Shown here piece after piece: positions 1 through 6,208 of a DNA stretch of 7,445 nt. Location: positions 1-7,445 of the forward strand of contig CATYYP010000091.1 in the NCBI GenBank assembly GCA_958415245.1, written 5' to 3'. Every line of letters starts with the position of its first letter. Within the stretch, counting starts at the first letter, position 1. Under the pieces are notes generated by a model that was not told where the DNA came from, made no database searches, and saw only the letters and a list, made by a program, of their open reading frames with translations. The position numbers and the translations under genes are program-made. This DNA is from Schaalia odontolytica. GTDB taxonomy: Bacteria > Actinomycetota > Actinomycetes > Actinomycetales > Actinomycetaceae.

Positions 1-19
1 CCATCATCGGATGATCAAT

Positions 20-24
20 AGGAG
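20..24 (+). promoter_or_regulatory. Ribosome binding site of glyA
   Basis: The sequence AGGAG lies six bases before the ATG at 31. It supports that start over the internal ATG seven codons in, which has no purine-rich sequence before it. The 5' end of the window is too close to show the promoter. Confidence 0.8.
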
Positions 25-30
25 AACCCC

Positions 31-1314
31 ATGGATTCCCTCAATGACATGACACTTGCGCAGCTGGATCCTGAGATTCAGGCCGTTCTGGACGCCGAGC
101 TTGGTCGCCAGCGTGACACTCTCGAGATGATCGCCTCGGAGAACTTTGTCCCGCGCGCCGTCCTCGAGGCGCAGGGCTCGGTCCTGACTAATAAGTACGC
201 CGAGGGCTACCCGGGCCGCCGCTACTACGGTGGCTGCGAGTTTGTGGATGTCGCAGAGTCCCTCGCCATCGAGCGTGCAAAGCAGGTTTTCGGCGGCGAC
301 TACGTGAACGTTCAGCCCCACGCGGGCGCTCAGGCTAACGCAGCCGCCCTCATGGCTATGGCGAACGTTGGCGACCCGATCCTCGGCCTATCGCTGGCTC
401 ACGGCGGTCACCTGACTCACGGCATGCGCCTGAACTTCTCGGGTAAGAACTACAAGGCCGTCGCCTACGAGGTCGACCGCGAGACCATGCGCATCGAGCC
501 CGAGAAGGTTCGTGAAGCTGCCCTCGCGGAGCGTCCGCGCGTCATCATCGCCGGCTGGTCCGCCTACCCGCGTCACCTTGACTTCCAGGCCTTCCGCGAC
601 ATCGCGGACGAGGTCGGTGCCGCCCTCTGGGTGGATATGGCTCACTTCGCAGGCCTCGTGGCCGCGGGCCTGCACCCGAACCCCGTCCCCTTCGCTGACG
701 TGGTGACGACGACGGTCCACAAGACCCTGGGTGGTCCTCGTTCCGGCATGATCCTGTCCTCGCGCGGCGAGCAGTGGGGCAAGAAGCTGAACTCTTCGGT
801 GTTCCCCGGACAGCAGGGTGGCCCCCTCATGCATGTGATCGCCGCGAAGGCCATCGCCATGAAGGTCGCGCAGACCGACGAATTCAAGGACCGCCAGCGC
901 CGCACCCTCGAGGGCGCGCAGATCATTGCTGAGCGCCTGGGCGCTGACGACGCGAAGAAGGCCGGTATCAAGCTGGTCACGGGCTGCACCGACGTGCACC
1001 TCGTCCTCGTCGACCTGGTCGACTCCGAGCTCAACGGTCAGCAGGCCGAGGATCTGCTGCACGAGGTCGGTATTACCGTCAATCGAAACGCCGTTCCCTT
1101 CGATCCCCGTCCGCCGGCCGTCACCTCGGGCCTGCGCATCGGCACCCCCGCCCTCGCGACGCGTGGCTTCGACGCCGAGGACTTTGCCGAGGTTGCGGAC
1201 ATCATCGGCACGACCCTGTCCCAGGGCGCGTCCGGCGGCAACGTTGAGGTGGACGCCCTGCGCGCCCGCGTCAAGAAGCTGACGGACAAGCACCCCCTGT
1301 ACGCCGGGCTCTGA
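31..1314 (+). CDS. glyA: Serine hydroxymethyltransferase
   Basis: This 427-residue cytoplasmic PLP enzyme interconverts serine plus tetrahydrofolate with glycine plus 5,10-methylene-THF, the main source of one-carbon units. Visible family motifs are ASENF at 35-39 (Ser36), [13 protein letters not shown] at 56-68, His127 in the AHGGHLTHG segment, VDMAHFAGL at 201-209 (Asp202, His205), and [14 protein letters not shown] at 226-239, where Lys231 should form the Schiff base with [12 protein letters not shown] at 366-374 supplies the carboxylate-binding Arg369. Length is normal for bacterial GlyA and no key residue is missing. The [10 protein letters not shown] form of the lysine loop is typical of actinobacteria. 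The start at 31 is supported by AGGAG at 20-24. folD follows after 2 bases, so the two genes are almost certainly one transcript, and FolD uses the folate product made here. Confidence 0.98.
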   Translation: MDSLNDMTLAQLDPEIQAVLDAELGRQRDTLEMIASENFVPRAVLEAQGSVLTNKYAEGYPGRRYYGGCEFVDVAESLAIERAKQVFGGDYVNVQPHAGAQANAAALMAMANVGDPILGLSLAHGGHLTHGMRLNFSGKNYKAVAYEVDRETMRIEPEKVREAALAERPRVIIAGWSAYPRHLDFQAFRDIADEVGAALWVDMAHFAGLVAAGLHPNPVPFADVVTTTVHKTLGGPRSGMILSSRGEQWGKKLNSSVFPGQQGGPLMHVIAAKAIAMKVAQTDEFKDRQRRTLEGAQIIAERLGADDAKKAGIKLVTGCTDVHLVLVDLVDSELNGQQAEDLLHEVGITVNRNAVPFDPRPPAVTSGLRIGTPALATRGFDAEDFAEVADIIGTTLSQGASGGNVEVDALRARVKKLTDKHPLYAGL

Positions 1315-1316
1315 TC

Positions 1317-2225
1317 GTGAGGGCTCCCTGGGAGGGCCCCGCCGGGGTCCTGGATGGCAAGGCGACCGCTGCCGCTATTAAGGCGGAGCTGAAGGAGCGT
1401 GTCGATCGTCTGCGCGAGGCCGGGGTCGTCCCGGGCCTCGGCACGATCCTTGTGGGAGAGGACCCCGGGTCCGTCGCCTACGTTGCCGGCAAGCACCGTG
1501 ATTGCGCGCAGATCGGCGCCGAGTCGATCCGCGTGGACCTGCCCGCTGACGCGACGCAGGAACAGGTGGAGGCCGCGATTGATCAGCTCAACGCGGACCC
1601 CGCCTGTACGGGCTACATCGTGCAGCTGCCGCTGCCGCGTGGAATCGATACGAACGCCGTTCTGGAGCGTATCGACCCTGCGAAGGACGCTGACGGCCTG
1701 CATCCGATGAACCTCGGACGCCTCGTGCTGCGAGGCTCGGGTCCCATCGACTCGCCCCTGCCGTGCACGCCGCGCGCGGTCATCGAGCTCATGGAACGCC
1801 ATGGGATCGACCTGGCCGGCAAGAACGTGTGCGTCATCGGTCGAGGCGTGACCGTGGGCCGTTCGATCGGCCTGCTGCTCATGCGCAAGGAAGTGAACGC
1901 GACGGTCGACGTGTGCCACACGGGCACGACCGACCTGGCTGATCATGTGCGTCGTGCGGACGTCATCGTGGCCGCGGCGGGTTCCGCTGGGATCATCACC
2001 CGCGACATGGTGGCTCCCGGCGCCATCGTCCTCGACGTCGGCGTGAGCCGCGTGCAGGGCGAGGATGGCAAGGCTCGACTGATGGGTGACGTCGCGGATG
2101 GCGTCGATGAGGTGGCCAGCTGGCTTAGTCCCAACCCCGGCGGCGTTGGCCCGATGACGCGGGCCCTCCTCGTGACGAACGTCGTCGAGGCGGCCGAACG
2201 CCAGGCGGGAATCAGCGCGAACTGA
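1317..2225 (+). CDS. folD: Methylene-THF dehydrogenase / methenyl-THF cyclohydrolase
   Basis: This bifunctional cytoplasmic enzyme oxidises 5,10-methylene-THF with NADP and hydrolyses the methenyl form to 10-formyl-THF for purine and formyl-Met-tRNA synthesis. It has 302 residues, normal for the family. Catalytic-domain motifs are VLDGK (11-15), SVAYVAGK (52-59, with Tyr55 and catalytic Lys59), VQLPLP (102-107, Gln103) and [10 protein letters not shown] (123-132, Asp126). Then come PCTPRA, the Rossmann cofactor loop [18 protein letters not shown] and the C-terminal [11 protein letters not shown] replaces the GRS of many bacterial FolDs, a form I associate with actinobacteria. The GTG at 1317 is the only sensible start: it lies 2 bases past the glyA stop and ten codons before VLDGK. 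No good Shine-Dalgarno precedes it, so translation is probably coupled to glyA. A strong hairpin (2272-2314) follows the gene. Confidence 0.97.
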   Translation: MRAPWEGPAGVLDGKATAAAIKAELKERVDRLREAGVVPGLGTILVGEDPGSVAYVAGKHRDCAQIGAESIRVDLPADATQEQVEAAIDQLNADPACTGYIVQLPLPRGIDTNAVLERIDPAKDADGLHPMNLGRLVLRGSGPIDSPLPCTPRAVIELMERHGIDLAGKNVCVIGRGVTVGRSIGLLLMRKEVNATVDVCHTGTTDLADHVRRADVIVAAAGSAGIITRDMVAPGAIVLDVGVSRVQGEDGKARLMGDVADGVDEVASWLSPNPGGVGPMTRALLVTNVVEAAERQAGISAN

Positions 2226-2271
2226 CAGGCGCGTGTGGCCTCGGCAAACGCGGAGGTTGTGCGCGAACGAA

Positions 2272-2314
2272 GAGGTGGCGCGGTGAGGATGTCCATTCCT
2301 CGCCGCGCCTCCTC
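2272..2314 (+). terminator. Hairpin terminator after folD
   Basis: An 18-position inverted repeat pairs 2272-2289 with 2297-2314 around a 7-base loop (TGTCCAT), with one T-T mismatch and one G-T wobble. It sits 46 bases after the folD stop. There is no T tract, only GTTCCTCT, which is common for GC-rich actinobacterial terminators. It most likely ends the glyA-folD transcript. The 129-base gap holding it has no other gene. Confidence 0.7.
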
Positions 2315-2321
2315 GTTCCTC

Positions 2322-2327
2322 TAGACT
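2322..2327 (+). promoter_or_regulatory. Candidate -10 box for xthA
   Basis: TAGACT fits the TAnnnT pattern of housekeeping-sigma -10 boxes. It starts 8 bases after the folD hairpin ends and lies 27 bases before the xthA start, giving a short leader of about 20 bases. No convincing -35 exists at 17-18 bases upstream, because that position falls inside the right arm of the hairpin. Prediction only. Confidence 0.4.
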
Positions 2328-2354
2328 GAAGAAAACTCGCGTAAGGAGAAAACG

Positions 2355-3182
2355 ATGACTCTGACGGTGACCACCGTGAACCTGAACGGCATCCGCGCCG
2401 CCCACAAGCGTGGCTTCCTCGACTGGCTGGAGGCAAGCGACACGGACGTGCTGCTTATGCAGGAGGTGCGCGCGCCCGAGGAGATCTCCCGCGAGATCAT
2501 GGGCGAGGCCTGGGAGAGCGTGTGGGTTCCCTGCCGCATCAAGGGTCGCGCGGGCGTGGGCGTGGCGGTGCGCCGTGGGCGCGCGGTCATGGAAGGCGAG
2601 CCTCGCCTGATTCTCGATGACGCTGAGACGGACGTGGATTCGGGTCGCTGGCTCGAGGCCGTCGTGCGTCCCGAGGGCGGTGGCACCCCCGTGCGAGTCG
2701 TCTCTGCGTACTTCCATTCGGGCGAGAAGGACACTCCCAAGCAGGAGGCCAAGATGGCGCACCTGCCCCGCATCGGCGCGCGCATGGCCGAGCTGCTCGC
2801 CGAGGAGGCCGCTGGTGGCATCTCCTCGCTCGTGTGCGGCGACTTCAACGTCGTTCGCTCGGAGGCCGACATCAAGAACTGGAAGCCGAACCACAACAAG
2901 CGCGCGGGCGTCCTCGACGAGGAGATCGCCTTCCTCAACCAGTGGGTGGAGGAGGGGTGGCGCGATACCGTGCGCGACCTGGCCGGCGATGTGCAGGGCC
3001 CCTACTCGTGGTGGTCATGGCGCGGTCAGGCCTTCGTCAACAACGCGGGCTGGCGCATCGACTATCAGTACGCGACGCCTGCCCTGAGCGAGTGCGCGCG
3101 TTCCTTCGAGATCGGCCGCGCCGACGAGTACGCGGAGCGCTTCTCGGATCACGCGCCGGTCTCCGTGACCTACGAGATCTGA
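2355..3182 (+). CDS. xthA: Exodeoxyribonuclease III / AP endonuclease
   Basis: This 275-residue Mg-dependent nuclease of the ExoIII branch of the endonuclease/exonuclease/phosphatase fold incises abasic sites and cleans blocked 3' ends in base excision repair. Motifs in order are VNLNGIRAA (8-16, Asn11), LLMQEVRA (33-40, metal-binding Glu37), SAYFHSG (117-123, Tyr119), GDFNVVRSEADI (162-173, catalytic Asp163 and Asn165), WWSWRG (219-224), WRIDYQYATP (233-242, Asp236) and SDHAPV (264-269, the catalytic Asp-His pair). All expected catalytic positions are present and length is normal. The start at 2355 is supported by AAGGAG at 2343-2348, six bases before it. The gene appears to be its own transcription unit between the folD hairpin and a hairpin at 3196-3231. 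Exact subtype (exonuclease- versus AP-endonuclease-dominant) cannot be told from motifs alone. Confidence 0.96.
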   Translation: MTLTVTTVNLNGIRAAHKRGFLDWLEASDTDVLLMQEVRAPEEISREIMGEAWESVWVPCRIKGRAGVGVAVRRGRAVMEGEPRLILDDAETDVDSGRWLEAVVRPEGGGTPVRVVSAYFHSGEKDTPKQEAKMAHLPRIGARMAELLAEEAAGGISSLVCGDFNVVRSEADIKNWKPNHNKRAGVLDEEIAFLNQWVEEGWRDTVRDLAGDVQGPYSWWSWRGQAFVNNAGWRIDYQYATPALSECARSFEIGRADEYAERFSDHAPVSVTYEI

Positions 3183-3195
3183 CATTTCAACGACG

Positions 3196-3231
3196 AGGCA
3201 GTGGCCTGGGAATGCTCCCTGGCCACGGCCT
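3196..3231 (+). terminator. Hairpin terminator after xthA
   Basis: The core stem pairs 3201-3211 with 3216-3226 around a 4-base ATGC loop, with one T-T mismatch. After one further A-G mismatch it extends four more pairs to 3196-3231. It begins 14 bases after the xthA stop and is followed by TTCGTGTGTGT. Because the next gene converges from the right, it may also act on minus-strand transcripts. The rest of the gap (3232-3314) shows only a short CACCAG/CTGGTG repeat and no gene. Confidence 0.65.
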
Positions 3232-3314
3232 TTCGTGTGTGTGCTGAGGGACCCGTGGATGGCCGGTGCGTTCGGCGCCCGGGCACCAGCGTGCGCAGAC
3301 CTGGTGGCAGGGAA

Positions 3315-3863
3315 TCAGTGCCCGGAGGCGTCGAAGTCGAACAGTGCCATCGAGGAGTAGATGCCCGAGGGGTCGATGCGGTCCAGCCGGAAACCGGGAA
3401 CGATCCACGAGGCCTCGACGGTTGCGCCGATGTCGAGTGCCATGTCCAGGGCGACGTCGTCCACGTCCTGCGCCAGAGTCACGTGAGGGTGATACGGAAA
3501 GCGCGTCTCGTGGTCGAGGGGGCCGGAGCGGATCTCCTCGGCGAGATCCGTGCAGTCGGAGGCACCTTCGGTCAGCGTCATGAAGGCGACGTTGGAGATG
3601 GGGCGGAAGGAATCGGTGCCCGACAGGGTGACGCGGAAGGGGGAGTGCCTCGAGGCAATGGAGCGCAGGTGGGCGATGACTTCGGCGCGAGCCTCGCGCG
3701 CGACGGGGATGGGTGGCATTAGCGTGATGTGCGCGGGGATGCGTGATCCTGCAAGGTCTCCCAGGCGAAGGCGTAGGTCGGTGAGCTGTGTGACCCACGG
3801 TTCGGGGATCGCGACGACGACGCCGAGCCAGTCCTGGCCGGGGAGTCGTTGGGGGAGGAACAT
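3315..3863 (-). CDS. 2H phosphoesterase, 2'-5' RNA ligase family
   Basis: This 182-residue protein carries the two short His motifs that define the 2H phosphoesterase fold: AHITL (His45, Thr47) and PHVTL (His127, Thr129), about 80 residues apart. In the family the two HxT/S motifs from the two half-domains form the active site and act on 2',3'-cyclic or 2'-5' phosphodiester bonds, often in RNA or nucleotides. The real substrate here is unknown, and the name 'ligase' is historical. The start at 3863 gives the usual N-terminal strand (WLGVVVAIP) before the first motif. The ribosome site is weak (GGCAGG). The reading frame stays open far upstream antisense to galK, but that extension has no family similarity and crosses the galK promoter, so I reject it. 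It is convergent with xthA and divergent from galK. No signal peptide or membrane segment is seen. Confidence 0.85.
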   Translation of the reverse strand: MFLPQRLPGQDWLGVVVAIPEPWVTQLTDLRLRLGDLAGSRIPAHITLMPPIPVAREARAEVIAHLRSIASRHSPFRVTLSGTDSFRPISNVAFMTLTEGASDCTDLAEEIRSGPLDHETRFPYHPHVTLAQDVDDVALDMALDIGATVEASWIVPGFRLDRIDPSGIYSSMALFDFDASGH

Positions 3864-3896
3864 GGGGCCTGCCTGTGTCGCGGATACGGTGGCTCC

Positions 3897-3902
3897 ACTG
3901 TA
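3897..3902 (-). promoter_or_regulatory. Candidate -10 box for the 2H phosphoesterase gene
   Basis: Read on the minus strand this is TACAGT, matching TAnnnT, and it sits 33 bases before the ATG at 3863, leaving a leader of roughly 27 bases. The -35 position (about ATCGAA at 17 bases) is poor. This is the minus-strand half of the 132-base divergent gap shared with galK. Confidence 0.35.
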
Positions 3903-3938
3903 CCGGGTGTCGGGGCGGGTTCGATGAGGCCGTAGCGC

Positions 3939-3968
3939 TTGAAGGGTGTGAGGGCGTTCACGTAGCCT
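3939..3968 (+). promoter_or_regulatory. Candidate galK promoter
   Basis: TTGAAG (3939-3944) and TAGCCT (3963-3968) are 18 bases apart. They place the transcript start about 20 bases before the galK start codon and just ahead of its ribosome site. The same TTGAAG with an 18-base spacer appears before the SGNH hydrolase gene. Near-repeats of CGTAGC-CTTG at 3931 and 3961, 30 bases apart, overlap the two boxes and could be regulator contacts, but this is speculative. Confidence 0.45.
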
Positions 3969-3983
3969 TGGGGAAGTGAGACC

Positions 3984-3990
3984 AAGGAGG
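3984..3990 (+). promoter_or_regulatory. Ribosome binding site of galK
   Basis: AAGGAGG is a near-perfect Shine-Dalgarno match, five bases before the GTG at 3996. It fixes that GTG as the galK start. Confidence 0.85.
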
Positions 3991-3995
3991 ATCTT

Positions 3996-5243
3996 GTGAC
4001 TGATCTCGTGTGGGCCGACGCCGCTACTCCTGATGAAGGGGCCGCGCAGGCCGCAGACCTGTTCCGTGACGCGTTTGGCTATGAGCCTCGGGGCGTGTGG
4101 AGCGCGCCCGGGCGCGTCAATATCATCGGCGAGCACGTGGACTACAACGGTGGTCCGTGCGTTCCGATCGCGCTGCCGCACCGCGCCTACGTGGCGCTCT
4201 CGCCACGTGGGGATCGGACGATTCGCCTGATTTCGCCGCAGACGCGCGAGGCGATCGACGTCCTCGATCTCGACGTGATCGGCCCGAAGGGGACACCCGG
4301 CGAGGTGACGAACCACTGGACCGCTTATCTTGCGGGCGTCGCGTGGGCCCTCGAGCAGGCGGGATACGGGCCGCTGCCCGGTTTTGACGCGGCTCTGTGG
4401 TCGTGCGTGCCCTTGGGAGGTGGCCTGTCGTCGAGTGCCGCGCTCGAGTGTGCGACGGCGGTCGCCCTCGACGAGGTGTGCTCGCTGGGTCTTGCGGGCA
4501 CGATCGAGGCCCCCAACGACGAGGGGCGCAAGGTGCTCGTGGATGCCGCGCGCGCCGCGGAAAACCAGGTGGCGGGCGCAAACACGGGTGGCCTGGACCA
4601 GACGGCGTCCCTGCGTTGCAGTCAGGGCCATGCGCTGGCCCTCGACTGCCGTGACATGTCGACGCGCCAGGTTCCCTTCGACCTGAGCGCGGTCGGTCTC
4701 GAGCTTCTCGTCATCGATACGCGCGCCAAGCATTCGCTGGCGGACGGCCAGTACGGGTCGCGCCGTGCGGACTGCGAGGAGTCGGCGCGCATCCTGGGAG
4801 TGGGCCAGCTCGTCGACGTGGAGAACCTGGACGAGGCCACGGCCGCGCTGGGTAATGAGCGCCTGGCCGCCCGCACACGCCACGTCGTCTCCGAAATCGC
4901 GCGCACGCGCGCCTTCATTGAGCTCCTCGACGAGGGGCCGCTCGAGGGGACGCGACTGGCGGTCGCGGGCGCTCTCCTGAACGATTCGCACGATTCGCTG
5001 CGCGACGACTACGAGGTCTCCTGCGAGGAGCTGGATGTGGCCGTGGAGGCTGCCCGCGCTGCGGGTGCGCACGGCGCACGCATGACGGGCGGCGGCTTCG
5101 GCGGCAGTGCGATCGCGCTCGTCGACGCGGATGCGGTGACCGGCGTGGCCCAGGCCGTCGCGGCCGCCTACGCGGAGCGAGGCTGGGAGCCTCCCCACTT
5201 CATCCGATCCCTCCCGGGAGCTCCCGCCGGACGCCTGGACTGA
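3996..5243 (+). CDS. galK: Galactokinase
   Basis: This 415-residue cytoplasmic GHMP-family kinase phosphorylates alpha-D-galactose to galactose-1-phosphate with ATP, the first committed step of the Leloir pathway. The galactokinase signature GRVNIIGEHVDYNGG spans 39-53 (Arg40, Glu46, His47, Asp49 contact sugar and catalysis). The ATP-binding loop PLGGGLSSSAAL is at 139-150. The catalytic Asp is probably Asp201 in GGLDQTASL, where many family members have MDQ. The third GHMP motif, MTGGGFGG, is at 363-370. Length is slightly above the usual 380-400. The start is GTG, fixed by AAGGAGG. No galT, galE or sugar transporter lies in the window, so galK stands alone, transcribed from its own candidate promoter and closed by the hairpin at 5263-5297. 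Other GHMP kinases are unlikely because of the intact N-terminal galactose signature. Confidence 0.95.
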   Translation: MTDLVWADAATPDEGAAQAADLFRDAFGYEPRGVWSAPGRVNIIGEHVDYNGGPCVPIALPHRAYVALSPRGDRTIRLISPQTREAIDVLDLDVIGPKGTPGEVTNHWTAYLAGVAWALEQAGYGPLPGFDAALWSCVPLGGGLSSSAALECATAVALDEVCSLGLAGTIEAPNDEGRKVLVDAARAAENQVAGANTGGLDQTASLRCSQGHALALDCRDMSTRQVPFDLSAVGLELLVIDTRAKHSLADGQYGSRRADCEESARILGVGQLVDVENLDEATAALGNERLAARTRHVVSEIARTRAFIELLDEGPLEGTRLAVAGALLNDSHDSLRDDYEVSCEELDVAVEAARAAGAHGARMTGGGFGGSAIALVDADAVTGVAQAVAAAYAERGWEPPHFIRSLPGAPAGRLD

Positions 5244-5262
5244 GCGATCTGAGACAATCCGA

Positions 5263-5297
5263 GGGGCCGGTGCTTCAGCATTTGAAGCACCGGCCCC
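5263..5297 (+). terminator. Perfect 15-bp hairpin terminator after galK
   Basis: Bases 5263-5277 pair without mismatch with 5283-5297 around a 5-base loop (GCATT). The hairpin begins 19 bases after the galK stop and has no T tract, as is common for high-GC terminators. Its right arm contains TTGAAG, the probable -35 of the following gene, so terminator and promoter share DNA. Confidence 0.8.
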
Positions 5298-5311
5298 GGC
5301 CTCGTTACACT
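5282..5311 (+). promoter_or_regulatory. Candidate promoter of the SGNH hydrolase-pth operon
   Basis: TTGAAG (5282-5287), an 18-base spacer and TACACT (5306-5311) form a good housekeeping-type promoter. The -10 matches TAnnnT well. The predicted start near 5318 gives a leader of about 27 bases carrying GGAAGG at 5331-5336. The -35 box lies in the right arm of the galK terminator hairpin. Its -35 and spacing match the candidate galK promoter. Confidence 0.55.
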
Positions 5312-5344
5312 GAGGACCAGCAGACACGAGGGAAGGACATTCCG

Positions 5345-6208
5345 ATGGGGATCAGCAAACGAGCATGGCAGGTAGCGGGCGCGGCAGCCGGCGGCGCGAG
5401 CCTCTTCGGCGGCGGCCTGGCGATTGGGCGCCTCCTGCGGCTGGATTCCCAGCGCGGTGACTACCGCAAGGCCTGGGAAGATCACAACCTGGCGACCCTC
5501 GACCGACTCCGCGAGCTCGACGAGCATCCCGAGGATGAGCGTCCCTACCTCATCGTCTCCCTCGGCGACTCGTCCGTACAGGGCATGGGAGCCTCGCGCA
5601 TCACCGAGTCCTACCCGGCGCGCCTCGCCTCCGCGATCAATGCCCAGCTGGACCGCGAGGTCCTGCTGCTCAACCTCTCCCTGTCGGGCGCGACCATCGA
5701 ATCTGTCGAACTCACGCAGATCCCGCAGATGCGCGGCCTGGGCCTCCTGGACGGCCCCTACAGCCCCGACCTGGTCACGCTGACCATCGGCGGCAACGAC
5801 GTGATGGCCGAGGACATGGCCCCCGGGCAGTTTGAGGAGCGCCTGCGCCGCGTTCTCGCCTCCCTGCCTGCCGATGCCCTGGTGTCCACCATCCCCTCCT
5901 TCGGCATCATGCCGCAGGAAAGCCGTGCGCAGGACATGTCCGACCGCGTCGGTGCCGCGGTCGCCGACAGCACCGCTCACCTGGTCGACCTGCGTTCTCT
6001 CACCCAGGAATACTCGCTGCCGACGTACACCTTCGCCTACCACGCCGCGGACTTCTTCCACCCCAACTCGGCTGCCTACGCCAAGTGGGCACAGCTCTTC
6101 GCCGACGCGTGGGCCACGTCTCGACGTGAGGCAGCCCCCGTCGTCGAGGATGCCCCCCAGTGGGACATGCTCTCGGCGCGGGTGGCACAATCGGAGTATG
6201 ACGACTGA
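5345..6208 (+). CDS. Membrane-anchored SGNH/GDSL-type hydrolase
   Basis: This 287-residue SGNH-fold esterase or lipase-like hydrolase has a specific substrate that I cannot name. The N-terminus is basic (MGISKR), then a small-residue hydrophobic stretch at about 7-31 suggests a signal anchor or signal peptide, so the catalytic domain probably lies outside the membrane. Conserved blocks are SLGDSS (72-77, nucleophile Ser76), SLSGAT (112-117, oxyanion Gly115), TIGGND (147-152, Asn151) and DFFHPN (236-241, Asp236 and His239 of the triad). All four SGNH residues are present. I chose the ATG at 5345 because GGAAGG lies eight bases upstream and the hydrophobic segment follows directly. The in-frame extension to 5270 would start inside the terminator hairpin and ahead of the predicted promoter -10. 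The 3' end overlaps pth by 11 bases, so the two are co-transcribed and probably translationally coupled. Confidence 0.87.
   Translation: MGISKRAWQVAGAAAGGASLFGGGLAIGRLLRLDSQRGDYRKAWEDHNLATLDRLRELDEHPEDERPYLIVSLGDSSVQGMGASRITESYPARLASAINAQLDREVLLLNLSLSGATIESVELTQIPQMRGLGLLDGPYSPDLVTLTIGGNDVMAEDMAPGQFEERLRRVLASLPADALVSTIPSFGIMPQESRAQDMSDRVGAAVADSTAHLVDLRSLTQEYSLPTYTFAYHAADFFHPNSAAYAKWAQLFADAWATSRREAAPVVEDAPQWDMLSARVAQSEYDD

Noticed and set aside
3..15. Palindrome ATCATC-G-GATGAT just upstream of glyA
   Set aside because: It is a short repeat with a 1-base centre at the window edge, unable to form a hairpin. It could be an operator, but there is too little upstream sequence to support it, and no folate riboswitch structure can be seen in 30 bases.
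1038..2894. Long minus-strand open frame (about 618 codons) opposite glyA, folD and xthA
   Set aside because: It has His/Arg/Ala-rich low-complexity composition typical of antisense frames in GC-rich genes, and it crosses three boundaries of well-supported sense genes.
3284..3306. CACCAG/CTGGTG inverted repeat as terminator of the minus-strand 2H gene
   Set aside because: It has only 6 bp around an 11-base loop with no T tract on the minus strand. This is too weak to call.
3719..3985. 88-codon minus-strand frame across the galK promoter
   Set aside because: It overlaps the 2H phosphoesterase gene in another frame, has proline/serine-rich shadow-like composition and no recognisable domain.
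3864..5327. Very long open minus-strand frame continuing upstream of the 2H phosphoesterase across galK
   Set aside because: It is antisense to a clear galK, shows no family similarity and reflects third-position GC bias that removes stop codons. Only the part from 3863 down has the 2H motifs.
5270..5344. 25-codon N-terminal extension of the SGNH hydrolase
   Set aside because: It would start within the galK terminator hairpin and ahead of the predicted -10, with no ribosome site; the ATG at 5345 has GGAAGG and is followed directly by the hydrophobic anchor.
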